Part shown: positions 10,767 to 19,173 of the stretch, piece by piece
Numbering within the stretch: the first letter of the stretch is position 1
How the letters are laid out: every line of letters begins with the position of its first letter
Source of the DNA: Paraburkholderia flava
GTDB taxonomy: Bacteria > Pseudomonadota > Gammaproteobacteria > Burkholderiales > Burkholderiaceae
Direction: 5' to 3'
DNA length: 64,000 nt
NCBI RefSeq assembly: GCF_004359985.1
Contig: NZ_SMRO01000002.1
Location: 248,001 to 312,000 of the forward strand
Translations under genes and position numbers: made by a program
Notes under the pieces: generated by a model
The model's input: only the letters and a program-made list of their open reading frames with translations
The model's database searches: none
Told to the model about the DNA's origin: nothing

Positions 10767-10923
10767 GTCGACTTCGTCTCCTCGTATGTCCGTATGGCCA
10801 TGGCCATCTGTGCGGGCCGTGTCCGCCGTTTTGGCAGCGTGACGACAGCTTACAGAATCTTCTCCGATACGCGCGATGTTTGAAACACCTTCGTGTCGTC
10901 GTTTCCCTCTAGTTCCGGTGCTT

Positions 10924-11847
10924 TCAGACCCCGACCGAACGCTGCGACGTACCGTTTCCCGCATCGGGAACGACGCTGGATGCCGCCTCGGCCCGCTCGA
11001 CGTGATAGCGCGCCGCCCATGCCGGCGGCGCGAACAGCGCGCGCAGCTTGTTGCGCCAGCCGCGCACCTGCGCGACGTCGGCAAACATCGACGCCCATTC
11101 GTGGAACGTCGCCTTCAGCGGGTTGTAAGAACCGAGCGGCTCGACGATGCCGTACACCGGCGCATCGTGCGGATCCTCGTCGACGTAGCTACCGAACATT
11201 CGATCCCAGATCACCAGCACGCCCGCGTAGTTACGATCGAGGTAGCGGTCGTTGCGCGCGTGGTGGACGCGATGGATCGACGGCGTATTGAGCACGTACT
11301 CGAGCCAGCCGAGCCGGCCGATCGCCTGCGTGTGCACGAAAAACTGGAACGCGAGATTGATCAGCACGATCGCGACGATCTGCTGCGGCGGAAAGCCGAG
11401 CACGGCAAGCGGCAGCCAGAACGCCCACATGCCGGCGATCGGGTACATCAGGCTCTGCCGGAATGCAGTGGAGAAATTCATCCGCTCCGACGAGTGATGC
11501 ACGACGTGCGCGGCCCACAGCCAGCGCACGCGATGGCTGCAGCGATGAAAGACGTAATAGAGCAGATCCTGCGCGACGAACAGGACGACGAACGACAGCC
11601 AGCCCGCGTGCCACGTGTAAAAGCGCCAGTGCGAATAGACGTACGCGTAGACGGGAATGACGAAGAACCACGCGATCTTGTCGGCGCCCTGGTGCATCAG
11701 CGCGAGCGTCCCGTTGCACAGCAGGTCGCGCCAGCTATACATCGCGGCGCCGGGTCGCGTGCGATGCAGGTGCCACGCTTCCCAGCCGATGCAGGCGAGA
11801 AACACCGGTGCCATCGCGAGCAGAAGCAATTCGGCATCGAATCGCAT
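10924..11847 (-). CDS. sterol desaturase / fatty acid hydroxylase family protein
   Basis: A 307-residue integral membrane di-iron enzyme of the fatty acid hydroxylase superfamily. The histidine clusters expected for the iron centre are visible: HRCSH, HVVHHSSE, and HRVHHARND with further His residues, lying between about five hydrophobic helices (FFVIPVYAYVY, WLSFVVLFVAQDLLYYVF and others). Bacterial members modify membrane lipids, but the substrate cannot be read from the sequence. It is followed by the GDSL esterase gene on the same strand after a 157-base gap. Confidence 0.82.
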   Translation of the reverse strand: MRFDAELLLLAMAPVFLACIGWEAWHLHRTRPGAAMYSWRDLLCNGTLALMHQGADKIAWFFVIPVYAYVYSHWRFYTWHAGWLSFVVLFVAQDLLYYVFHRCSHRVRWLWAAHVVHHSSERMNFSTAFRQSLMYPIAGMWAFWLPLAVLGFPPQQIVAIVLINLAFQFFVHTQAIGRLGWLEYVLNTPSIHRVHHARNDRYLDRNYAGVLVIWDRMFGSYVDEDPHDAPVYGIVEPLGSYNPLKATFHEWASMFADVAQVRGWRNKLRALFAPPAWAARYHVERAEAASSVVPDAGNGTSQRSVGV

Positions 11848-12102
11848 GAGCGTCTTCCTCCCTGGTCCCTGGCTGCCGCAGCAAATCGCGATGCGCGAAT
11901 GGGCAGACGTTGTCGTTATCGTTCGACGGACCCTGGCGGAATGCGGCGCTGTCGCGCGGCGGGACGTTTCAGATGAGCGTGATGAACGCTTTATGAGATG
12001 CAGCGCGAAGGGCCGTCGAACACTGCCCGACAGCGTACACGCTCCATTACGACGCAGAACCCGGCATCGCTAGAAGGAAACTTCGACGGGCGTCGGTGCG
12101 TG

Positions 12103-13782
12103 TCAGTGAGCGCCGCGGCGATGCGGGTTTTTCCTGGTCTTGCCGGTCGCTTTCTTGCGCGGTTCTTCGGAGGGCTCGGGCGCGAGTTCCATCGACGCAC
12201 CCTGATAGACCCATTCGAGCAGCGAGTCGTGCGCGGCGCGTGCCGCTTCCGCGTGCGGACTGTTGATCAGACTCACGACCACATAGCTGACACCGTCCGC
12301 GGCCGCGACGTAGCCCGCGATCGCGCGCACATCGCGCAGCGTGCCGGTCTTGATGTGCGCGTTGCCGACCACCGGCTGCGTGGTGAGCCGGTTGCGCATC
12401 GTGCCGTCCACGCCGACGACGGGCAGCGAATCGACGAACACCTGCGCGACCGGACTCGCGTTCGCCGCCTGCAGCAGATCGGCGAGCAGCAGCGCGGTGA
12501 CGTGCTCGTCGCGCGACAGGCCCGAGCCGTTGTCGAGCGACAGGTCGTCGATCGGCAATGCACTGCGCGACAGGAACGCTTCGATTGCGTGCGCCGATTT
12601 CGCGGGGGTCGCCGGCGGTTTCGCCGCGACCGCGCCGATCGTCAGGAACAGGTTGCGCGCCATCGTGTTGTTGCTGAACTTGTTGATGTCGCGAACGATG
12701 TCGCCGAGCGGCGGGCCCTGATGCGTCGCGACGAGCTTCGCATCGGCGGGCACGGCGCCTTCGCGCGTCGCGCCGTTGAACGTGCCGCCCGTTTGCTGCC
12801 ACAGCGCGAGGAACCCGCCCGCGAAGAACGCCGAGTGATCGAGCACCGCGACGTTGATCGTGCGCGGTCCGCAGCGCAGCGGATAGTCGCCGGCAAACGA
12901 TGCGACGACCGTGCCGTTCTGCGTCGGCGTCACGCTCGGCGCGAGCGCCGCGCCTTCGCCACGGCACGGACCGCTGCTCGCGTGCAACTGGTTTTCGATC
13001 TGCAACTGCGCGAGCGCGGGCAGCACGTCGATCGCGACGCTGCCGTCCGGGGCCGGCGTCAGCGTGAACGACAGCGACTTGAACGCGTACAGCAACGGAT
13101 CGGGACCGACGTTGTACGGCGCGGTGATGTCGTCGTCGAATGGCGGCAGATCGCGTGTCGACGCGTCGAAGTAGCGCTTGTCGAGCACCAGTCCGCCGTC
13201 GATTCCCTTGATCCCCGCCTGATGGATTTTCTGCACGAGGTCGATCAGTTCTTCGGGGACGAGCTTCGGATCGCCGGTGCCCTGGATGTACAGATTGCCG
13301 TGCAGCACGCCGTTCGCGTCGAGCGTGCCGTCGGCGTACGCGCTCGTGCGCCAGCGGTAATCGGGGCCGAGCAGCGACAGACCCGACCACGTGGTGACGA
13401 GCTTCATCGTCGATGCGGGCAGCATCGGTTTGCCGGCGTTCAGCGCGACGATCGGCGTCGTGTCGCCCACTTTCTCGACGACCACGCTGATCGCCGACAG
13501 CGGCACGTGCGCACGCTGCAGTCCGGCCATCACCTGAGGCGGCAATACGGTGGTGACGTTGACGGCCGGATGCTTCGCCTTGATCCGCGCGTGCGCGGGC
13601 GGCGCGGCGACGAGCGCGACGCAGGCGAGTGCAATGGCGGTGGCGGCGACAGCAGTGCGATGCGTGGCGGCGCCAGGCGTGGCATCAGTCGATATGCAGG
13701 GAAGAGTAGAAGCCCCCGTGCGTGCGACACGGGAACGATAGAGGCTGAAAGCGCGCGACAGCGAAGCGAAAGCGTGAGTCAT
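12103..13782 (-). CDS. dacB: D-alanyl-D-alanine carboxypeptidase/endopeptidase (PBP4 type)
   Basis: Periplasmic serine peptidase that trims or cleaves peptidoglycan cross-links (peptidase family S13). The active-site SxxK is in PASTMKLVT, the SxN element is SNN in the KFSNNTMARNLF segment, and the KTG triad is in HIKTGTLRDV. The chain ends with a basic tail (RKKATGKTRKNPHRRG). The start at ATG 13782 gives about 559 residues; an in-frame GTG at 13818 would add 12 residues. The N-terminus is unusually long before the signal-like AATAIALACVALVAAPPAHA, so the true start may be further in. The gene is divergent from the two-component genes. Confidence 0.9.
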   Translation of the reverse strand: MTHAFASLSRAFSLYRSRVARTGASTLPCISTDATPGAATHRTAVAATAIALACVALVAAPPAHARIKAKHPAVNVTTVLPPQVMAGLQRAHVPLSAISVVVEKVGDTTPIVALNAGKPMLPASTMKLVTTWSGLSLLGPDYRWRTSAYADGTLDANGVLHGNLYIQGTGDPKLVPEELIDLVQKIHQAGIKGIDGGLVLDKRYFDASTRDLPPFDDDITAPYNVGPDPLLYAFKSLSFTLTPAPDGSVAIDVLPALAQLQIENQLHASSGPCRGEGAALAPSVTPTQNGTVVASFAGDYPLRCGPRTINVAVLDHSAFFAGGFLALWQQTGGTFNGATREGAVPADAKLVATHQGPPLGDIVRDINKFSNNTMARNLFLTIGAVAAKPPATPAKSAHAIEAFLSRSALPIDDLSLDNGSGLSRDEHVTALLLADLLQAANASPVAQVFVDSLPVVGVDGTMRNRLTTQPVVGNAHIKTGTLRDVRAIAGYVAAADGVSYVVVSLINSPHAEAARAAHDSLLEWVYQGASMELAPEPSEEPRKKATGKTRKNPHRRGAH

Positions 13783-13976
13783 AAAAACCTGGACGTGCGG
13801 GGCGGGTATCGAAGGCACGAAGCTGCGTCGGACGCAGCTTCACGGCACCCATAGCGAGCGAAAGCGCACATTGTAGAGACATGCCGCGATGCTGCGTTGA
13901 AAAAGCGACGCGACGTGCGCAACGAAGCGCGGGCGCTAGAATGCGGACATTCGCAACGATATGGAACCTGCGTGCC

Positions 13977-14639
13977 ATGCGCATACTGCTTGTCGAAGAC
14001 GACCGGATGATTGCCGAGGGCGTGCGCAAGGCGCTGCGCGGCGAAGGCTTCGCGGTCGACTGGGTGCAGGACGGCGAGGCGGCGTTGAGCGCCGCGTCCG
14101 GCGAACCTTACGATCTGCTGCTGCTCGACCTCGGCCTGCCGAAGCGCGACGGTCTCGATGTGCTGCGCACGCTGCGCGCGCGCGGCCATGCGCTGCCGGT
14201 GCTGATCGTCACCGCGCGTGATGCGGTCGCCGATCGCGTGAAGGGTCTCGACGCGGGCGCCGACGACTACCTCGTGAAGCCGTTCGATCTCGACGAACTC
14301 GGCGCGCGGATGCGTGCGCTGATCCGTCGGCAAGCCGGACGCAGCGAGTCGATCGTTCGCTACGGCGCGCTGACGCTCGATCCGACCGGCCATCAGGTGA
14401 CGCTCGACGGTTCGCCGATCGCGTTGTCCGCGCGCGAATTCGCGCTGCTCGAAGCGCTGCTCGCGCGGCCCGGCGCCGTGCTGTCGAAGAGCCAGCTCGA
14501 AGAAAAGATGTACGGCTGGGGCGAAGAGATCGGCAGCAATACCGTCGAGGTCTACATCCACGCGCTGCGCAAGAAGCTCGGCGCCGACCTGATCCGCAAC
14601 GTGCGCGGCCTTGGCTACATGATCGCGAAGGAAGCCTGA
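13977..14639 (+). CDS. OmpR-family response regulator (PmrA/QseB/TctD-like)
   Basis: DNA-binding response regulator of 220 residues. The receiver domain begins MRILLVEDD (acidic pair), with the phospho-acceptor Asp in DLLLLDLGLPKRDG near residue 51 and the conserved Lys in VKPFDLDEL near 101. A winged-helix trans_reg_C domain follows (ALSAREFALLEALL, NTVEVYIHALRKKLG). The ATG at 13977 begins the receiver core directly. Its cognate kinase starts 4 bases downstream. A direct repeat TTTAAG-N5-TTTAAG before the protease gene at 16213 matches the PmrA-type box, so that gene is a plausible target. Confidence 0.92.
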   Translation: MRILLVEDDRMIAEGVRKALRGEGFAVDWVQDGEAALSAASGEPYDLLLLDLGLPKRDGLDVLRTLRARGHALPVLIVTARDAVADRVKGLDAGADDYLVKPFDLDELGARMRALIRRQAGRSESIVRYGALTLDPTGHQVTLDGSPIALSAREFALLEALLARPGAVLSKSQLEEKMYGWGEEIGSNTVEVYIHALRKKLGADLIRNVRGLGYMIAKEA

Positions 14640-14643
14640 GCCG

Positions 14644-15945
14644 ATGCGTTCGATTCGTCGTCAATTGCTGTTCTGGCTGCTTGCCATTGTGATGTTCGGT
14701 CTCGGTGTCGCGGGGTGGCTGATCTACCGTCAGGCGCTCGCCGAAGCCAACGAGCTGTTCGATTACCAGTTGCAGGAGATTGCGGCCGCGTTGCCCGCGG
14801 AACCGTTCTCGCAGATCCTCAGCTCGCGCGATACCGGTGACGAAGGCATCGTGCTGCAGATCTGGAATCGCAACGGCGTGTTGATGTACTACTCGCATCC
14901 GCGTGCGCCGCTCGCGCCGCGCGCGGAACTCGGCTTCTCGACCGAGAAGACCGAGCGCGGCGACTGGCGCGTGTACGGCGCGATCGTCGGCGATAACGTC
15001 GTGCAGCTTGCGCAGCCCGTGTCGGTGCGCAACCGGCTCGCGGCGAACGTCGCGCTGCGCACGCTGTGGCCGCTGATCGTGCTGCTGCCGCTGCTCGGCG
15101 TAGCGGTGTGGGGTGTCGTCGGACGTGGGCTCGCGCCGCTGCGACGGGTTGCCGGTGCGCTCGACACGCGGCATCCCGAAGCGCTCGATCCATTGCCCGA
15201 TGCGCGACTGCCGCTCGAAGTGCAGCCGCTCGTGCGCGCGCTCAATGCGCTGCTCGATCGGCTCGCGATCGCGCTCGACACGCAGAAGGCTTTCGTCGCC
15301 GATGCCGCGCACGAGTTGCGTACGCCGCTCGCGGCGGTGCAGATCCAGTCGCAGCTCGTCGCACGCGCACGCGACGACGCCACGCGCAGCGAAGCGCTCG
15401 CCGATCTGCAGTCGGGCATCACGCGCGCGACGCGTCTCGCCGAACAGCTGCTCGCACTCGCACGCGCGGAACCGGATGGTCCAGTCACGTCGAAAGCCGT
15501 CGATCTGCATGCACTGCTCGACGAATGCGTGACGACGTACGTGCCGCTCGCGCAGCAACGCGACGTCGATCTCGGCATCGAAGGCAGCGAGCCCGCAACG
15601 GTGATCGCCGACGCGCAGACGCTGCGCGTGATGCTGAACAATCTGCTCGATAACGCGACCAAGTACACGCCGTCGGGTGGACGGGTCGACGTGAGCCTGA
15701 AGGTCGAGGAAGGGCATCCGGTCGTGCGCATTGCGGACAGCGGGCCAGGCATTCCGGTCGACGAGCGTGAGCGTGTGTTCGATCGGTTCTATCGCGTCGG
15801 GTCCGGTGCTACGCGCGAACGCACCGACGTCGCCGGCAGCGGACTCGGTCTCGCGATCGTGAAGCGCATCGCGATGCAGCAGCGTGCGTCGGTGACGCTG
15901 GGTGAAGCGCCGTCGGGCGGTTTGCTCGTGACGGTGCGTTTCTGA
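14644..15945 (+). CDS. sensor histidine kinase (QseC/TctE-like)
   Basis: Inner-membrane sensor kinase of 433 residues paired with the preceding response regulator. The first membrane segment is at residues 8-28 (LLFWLLAIVMFGLGVAGWLIY), followed by a periplasmic 2CSK_N-like domain and a second helix near 140-160 (LWPLIVLLPLLGVAVWGVV). The H-box is VADAAHELRTPLAAVQ (phospho-acceptor His), the N-box LNNLLDNATKYTP, and the G-boxes ADSGPGIP and GSGLGLAIVK. All catalytic boxes are intact. The signal is not predictable from the sequence. Confidence 0.92.
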   Translation: MRSIRRQLLFWLLAIVMFGLGVAGWLIYRQALAEANELFDYQLQEIAAALPAEPFSQILSSRDTGDEGIVLQIWNRNGVLMYYSHPRAPLAPRAELGFSTEKTERGDWRVYGAIVGDNVVQLAQPVSVRNRLAANVALRTLWPLIVLLPLLGVAVWGVVGRGLAPLRRVAGALDTRHPEALDPLPDARLPLEVQPLVRALNALLDRLAIALDTQKAFVADAAHELRTPLAAVQIQSQLVARARDDATRSEALADLQSGITRATRLAEQLLALARAEPDGPVTSKAVDLHALLDECVTTYVPLAQQRDVDLGIEGSEPATVIADAQTLRVMLNNLLDNATKYTPSGGRVDVSLKVEEGHPVVRIADSGPGIPVDERERVFDRFYRVGSGATRERTDVAGSGLGLAIVKRIAMQQRASVTLGEAPSGGLLVTVRF

Positions 15946-15963
15946 CGATGCGCGTGCACGTCG

Positions 15964-15993
15964 GTGCGTGTCGATGCGAGTGCATCGACGCAC
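15964..15993 (+). other. hairpin after sensor kinase gene
   Basis: GTGCGTGTCGATGC (15964-15977) pairs with GCATCGACGCAC (15982-15993) around GAGT with a two-base bulge. There is no T-tract. It lies in the 267-base gap before the protease gene and may mark the end of the two-component transcript. Confidence 0.3.
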
Positions 15994-16140
15994 ATCGCGT
16001 ACGCGTGTCACACGCACGTGGCATACAGGTCACTCGTACATCGCAAACCCGCTCGCACATACGCCCACACATCGATAGCAAGCCTATCGACAGCTACGCG
16101 AAAACACCCGAAAGCCCTGCGATTTTCGCTTCGTAACCTG

Positions 16141-16173
16141 TTTAAGACTCCTTTAAGCGATGGCACGTAGTCT
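16141..16173 (+). promoter_or_regulatory. PmrA-box-like direct repeat in protease promoter
   Basis: TTTAAG at 16141-16146 and again at 16152-16157, spaced by five bases, fits the YTTAAK-N5-YTTAAK pattern of PmrA-type regulators. A TAGTCT (16168-16173) lies where a -10 element would be expected if the box covers the -35 region. The gene downstream is the DegP/MucD protease, and an OmpR-family regulator lies just upstream. Confidence 0.5.
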
Positions 16174-16212
16174 TCGTTTCATCGAAAAAGCAATCCTTTG
16201 CAGGAGCACACG

Positions 16213-17718
16213 ATGAACGCGATCAAAGCGAAATCCCTGTCCCGTGGCGCCGTTGCCGTAGCTGTCGCGGTGGCGCTCTCCGCCGGCTACGTCGCGGGTC
16301 ACCGCAACGTGCCCGCACCGCAGGTCATCTCGCCGGCGCAGGCCGCGATGATGCCTGCGGAAGCCGCCGCGAAAACCGGCATTCCCGATTTCTCCGGTCT
16401 TGTCGAAACGTATGGCCCGGCGGTCGTCAACATCAGCGCGAAGCACGTCGTGAAGCAGGTTGCGCAGCGCGGCAACATGCAGCAGCTGCCGATCGATCCG
16501 AGCGATCCGTTCTACCAGTTCTACCGTCACTTCTTCGGCAACGTGCCGGGCATGCAGGGCGGCGACGGCGGTGACGCTTCGGATCAACCGAGCGCGAGTC
16601 TCGGCTCGGGCTTCATCGTCAGCAGCGACGGTTATATCCTGACCAATGCGCACGTCGTCGACGGCGCGAACGTCGTCACCGTGAAGCTCACCGACAAGCG
16701 CGAATACCGCGCGAAAGTCGTCGGCTCCGACAAGCAGTCGGACGTCGCGGTGCTGAAGATCGACGCGAACAATCTGCCTACGGTGAAGATCGGCGATCCG
16801 CGTCAAAGCAAGGTCGGTCAGTGGGTCGTCGCGATCGGTTCGCCGTACGGCTTCGACAACACGGTGACGTCCGGCATCATCAGCGCGAAGTCGCGCTCGC
16901 TGCCGAACGAGAACTACACGCCGTTCATCCAGACCGACGTGCCGGTGAATCCGGGTAACTCGGGTGGACCGCTGTTCAACCTGCAAGGCGAAGTGATCGG
17001 CATCAACTCGATGATCTACTCGCAGACCGGCGGCTTCCAGGGGCTGTCGTTCGCGATTCCGATCAACGAGGCGATCAAGGTCAAGGACGAACTCGTAAAG
17101 ACGGGTCACGTGAGCCGCGGCCGTCTCGGCGTCGCCGTGCAGTCGATGAACCAGACGCTCGCGAACTCGTTCGGCATGAAGACGCCGCAAGGCGCGCTCG
17201 TCAGCTCGGTCGATGCATCCGGTCCGGCCGCGAAGGCGGGTCTGCAACCGGGCGACGTGATCTTGTCGGTGAACGGTACGCCGGTGAGCGATTCGTCGGA
17301 TCTGCCGTCGCAGGTCGCCGGGCTGAAGCCGGGCAGCACGGCCACCGTGCAGGTGTGGCGTGACAAGGCGACGAAGGATCTGAAGGTGACGATCGGCGCG
17401 CTTGGCGATGCGAAGACGGCGTCGGCGGACGGTAATTCGCCCGCGCAGATGCAAGGCCGTCTCGGTGTCGCGGTGCGGGCGCTCACGCCGCAGGAAAAGA
17501 GCAGTGCGTCGCTGTCGCACGGTCTGCTCGTGCAGCAGGCCGGCGGTCCCGCCGCAAACGCGGGCATCCAGCCGGGCGACGTGATTCTCGCGGTCAACGG
17601 CCGTCCGGTGACGAGCGTCGATCAGTTGAAGCAGATGATCGCGCAGGCGGGCAGCAGCATCGCGTTGCTGATCCAGCGTGACGATGCGCAGATCTTCGTG
17701 CCGGTCGACCTCGGCTGA
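16213..17718 (+). CDS. mucD: DegP/MucD-type periplasmic serine endoprotease
   Basis: Periplasmic chaperone-protease of the HtrA family for misfolded envelope proteins, 501 residues. An N-terminal hydrophobic export signal comes first (GAVAVAVAVALSAGYVAG), then the trypsin-like domain with His in LTNAHVVDGA, Asp in QSDVAVLKID and Ser in NPGNSGGPLFN. Two PDZ domains follow (GRLGVAVQSMNQ onward and GRLGVAVRALTP onward). CAGGAG ends six bases before the ATG at 16213. It follows a two-component system in the same orientation with a PmrA-box-like element between them, suggesting stress control by that system. Confidence 0.94.
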   Translation: MNAIKAKSLSRGAVAVAVAVALSAGYVAGHRNVPAPQVISPAQAAMMPAEAAAKTGIPDFSGLVETYGPAVVNISAKHVVKQVAQRGNMQQLPIDPSDPFYQFYRHFFGNVPGMQGGDGGDASDQPSASLGSGFIVSSDGYILTNAHVVDGANVVTVKLTDKREYRAKVVGSDKQSDVAVLKIDANNLPTVKIGDPRQSKVGQWVVAIGSPYGFDNTVTSGIISAKSRSLPNENYTPFIQTDVPVNPGNSGGPLFNLQGEVIGINSMIYSQTGGFQGLSFAIPINEAIKVKDELVKTGHVSRGRLGVAVQSMNQTLANSFGMKTPQGALVSSVDASGPAAKAGLQPGDVILSVNGTPVSDSSDLPSQVAGLKPGSTATVQVWRDKATKDLKVTIGALGDAKTASADGNSPAQMQGRLGVAVRALTPQEKSSASLSHGLLVQQAGGPAANAGIQPGDVILAVNGRPVTSVDQLKQMIAQAGSSIALLIQRDDAQIFVPVDLG

Positions 17719-17731
17719 CCGGACGCACGAA

Positions 17732-17764
17732 GGCCGCGGCCCGGACGGTAAATTTTCCGCGGCC
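17732..17764 (+). other. GC-rich hairpin downstream of protease gene
   Basis: GGCCGCGG (17732-17739) is complementary to CCGCGGCC (17757-17764), with a 17-base loop containing AAATTTT. It may act in transcript termination or stabilisation, but there is no downstream T-tract. Confidence 0.3.
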
Positions 17765-17848
17765 GCGGCGGTTCTTACCGGATGGGTACGGCCTGCCGCA
17801 CCGCCCGGTTCACGCGGCGGGGTGTTGAAGCGGTTCCAGTGCCGACGC

Positions 17849-17884
17849 GGCGAATGCGGCGAATGCGGTGAATGCGGAAAGTGC
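17849..17884. repeat. short tandem repeat, 9-bp unit
   Basis: Four consecutive 9-base units: GGCGAATGC twice, then GGTGAATGC and GGAAAGTGC. It lies in the 310-base gap between the protease gene and the small exported-protein gene. Apart from this repeat and the hairpin at 17732-17764, no gene is seen in the gap. Confidence 0.6.
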
Positions 17885-18028
17885 AGTGCAGCATCGCGTC
17901 GGGCACGGCGGTTGCATCCACCCTTGTTTCCGGACGTTTTCGAACGGACCTCGATCCGGCTTGCCGCAGTTCATTGCGTTATAGCTTCAAGCGAGCCGGA
18001 CCAGTCGACCTGAAGAAGGAGCGAAGCG

Positions 18029-18556
18029 ATGAACCAACAGAACACTCAACCCGGCAGCGCATTGGGCAACACACGCGGCAAGTTCGTCGCGGGCACGATG
18101 GCGGCGCTGCTGACGCTCGGTCTCGGTGTCGCAGGCGGCGCGTATGCGCAGGCGAGCGACGTCAGCGGCGGCACGACGACCGATCAGACGAGCGCCGGCA
18201 ACACGAACGGCGGTGGTCTGCCGCAGGTGCAGCATCAGGGTAACGTCGCGTACACGTCCGGCGGTGTGGGACAGGACGAGTCGAAAGCGTTGCAGCACGC
18301 GCAAAGCAGCTGGCCGCTGTCGCTGCGCTTCACCGGTCCCGGCTCCGATTTCCTCGCCGACGTCCACGTGCGGATCGTCGATGCGCACAACGGCGACGTA
18401 CTGACTGCAACGTCGCGCGGACCGTACATGCTGGTTCGCCTGAGCCCGGGACGCTATACGGTTCACGCGGCGTACAAGGACCGCGACCAGACGAAGGCGA
18501 TCACCGTGCCGGCGAAGGGCACCGCGAAAGCAGCCTTCTACTGGACCACGCAGTGA
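18029..18556 (+). CDS. exported protein with carboxypeptidase-regulatory-like domain
   Basis: A 175-residue protein of unknown function. Residues 1-40 look like a long Sec signal (MAALLTLGLGVAGGAYAQA), followed by a Gly/Thr/Ser-rich linker. The C-terminal 80 residues (ADVHVRIVDAHNGDVL, GPYMLVRLSPGRYTVHAAY) have the alternating pattern of a carboxypeptidase regulatory-like beta-sandwich. GAAGGAG lies ten bases before the ATG. A terminator follows, so it is probably a single-gene transcript in the periplasm or outer envelope. Confidence 0.72.
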   Translation: MNQQNTQPGSALGNTRGKFVAGTMAALLTLGLGVAGGAYAQASDVSGGTTTDQTSAGNTNGGGLPQVQHQGNVAYTSGGVGQDESKALQHAQSSWPLSLRFTGPGSDFLADVHVRIVDAHNGDVLTATSRGPYMLVRLSPGRYTVHAAYKDRDQTKAITVPAKGTAKAAFYWTTQ

Positions 18557-18621
18557 GGGTTTGACCCATCTCGCGAGGCTGCGCAAAGCCGCGCAGCCGA
18601 CATGAGTTTCGCCGATAATGA

Positions 18622-18649
18622 AGCCACGGGTAGCCCCCGTGGCTTTTTT
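18622..18649 (+). terminator. rho-independent terminator
   Basis: A nine-bp stem AGCCACGGG (18622-18630) with CCCGTGGCT (18636-18644), a five-base loop and a run of six T. It ends the exported-protein transcript. Confidence 0.88.
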
Positions 18650-18726
18650 CTTGGGCCGATGCATGGCGGCGCGGTGTTCGTCGCGGCGACCAGCATCGGT
18701 TTTCAACCGCTTTGCGGAGCACTCTG

Positions 18727-19140
18727 ATGAGCGACGCCCCGACCTCCGATGACCGTTCCGGCAGCCCATGCGGGGCCGACGCCGACACGGGCGCCGCGCA
18801 TCGCATCGAGATCGCGCCGAACCGTCGGCGCGTGCGGGTGATTCATTTTGGCGTCACGGTCGCCGACACGCAGGCCGCGCTGACGCTAAGCGAAACCGGC
18901 TTGCCCGACGTGTTCTATTTTCCGAGCGCCGACGTCAACATGGCGCGGCTCGAACGGTCGACCCATACGTCGCATTGTCCGCACAAGGGCGACGCCTCGT
19001 ACTTCCATCTGCGCACCGAGAACGGCGTCGTCGAAAACGCCGTCTGGAGCTATGAGACCCCGTTCGAAGCGGTCCAGCAGATCAGGGGGTACCTGGCGTT
19101 TTACGCATCGCGCGTCGACCGCATCGATCAGACTTCCTGA
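18727..19140 (+). CDS. DUF427 domain-containing protein
   Basis: A 137-residue cytosolic protein with one DUF427 domain. Recognisable elements are PDVFYFPSADV, the STHTSHCPHKGDASYF segment (with a His/Cys cluster) and ENAVWSYETPFEAVQQIRGYLAFY near the C-terminus. The first 40 residues are a polar, variable tail. The start is ATG 18727; an in-frame TTG at 18712 is also possible. The biochemical function of the family is not established. Confidence 0.82.
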   Translation: MSDAPTSDDRSGSPCGADADTGAAHRIEIAPNRRRVRVIHFGVTVADTQAALTLSETGLPDVFYFPSADVNMARLERSTHTSHCPHKGDASYFHLRTENGVVENAVWSYETPFEAVQQIRGYLAFYASRVDRIDQTS

Positions 19141-19173
19141 TCCGGGCGGCGTGCGTTTATCGGGGGAGCGGTC

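Noticed and set aside
10767..11084. Upstream extension of the GDSL esterase frame
   Set aside because: The lipoprotein signal starts at 10766; the extension overlaps the end of the desaturase-like gene and has no signal or domain.
12047..13390. Second minus-strand frame inside dacB
   Set aside because: Arg-rich shadow of dacB in another frame with no recognisable domain.
11998..13854. Long plus-strand open frame opposite dacB
   Set aside because: It is antisense to a gene with all PBP4 motifs and has the Arg-rich composition typical of shadow frames in high-GC DNA.
15948..16170. Short plus-strand frames between sensor kinase and protease
   Set aside because: They have His/Thr/Arg-rich random composition and overlap the hairpin and promoter elements.
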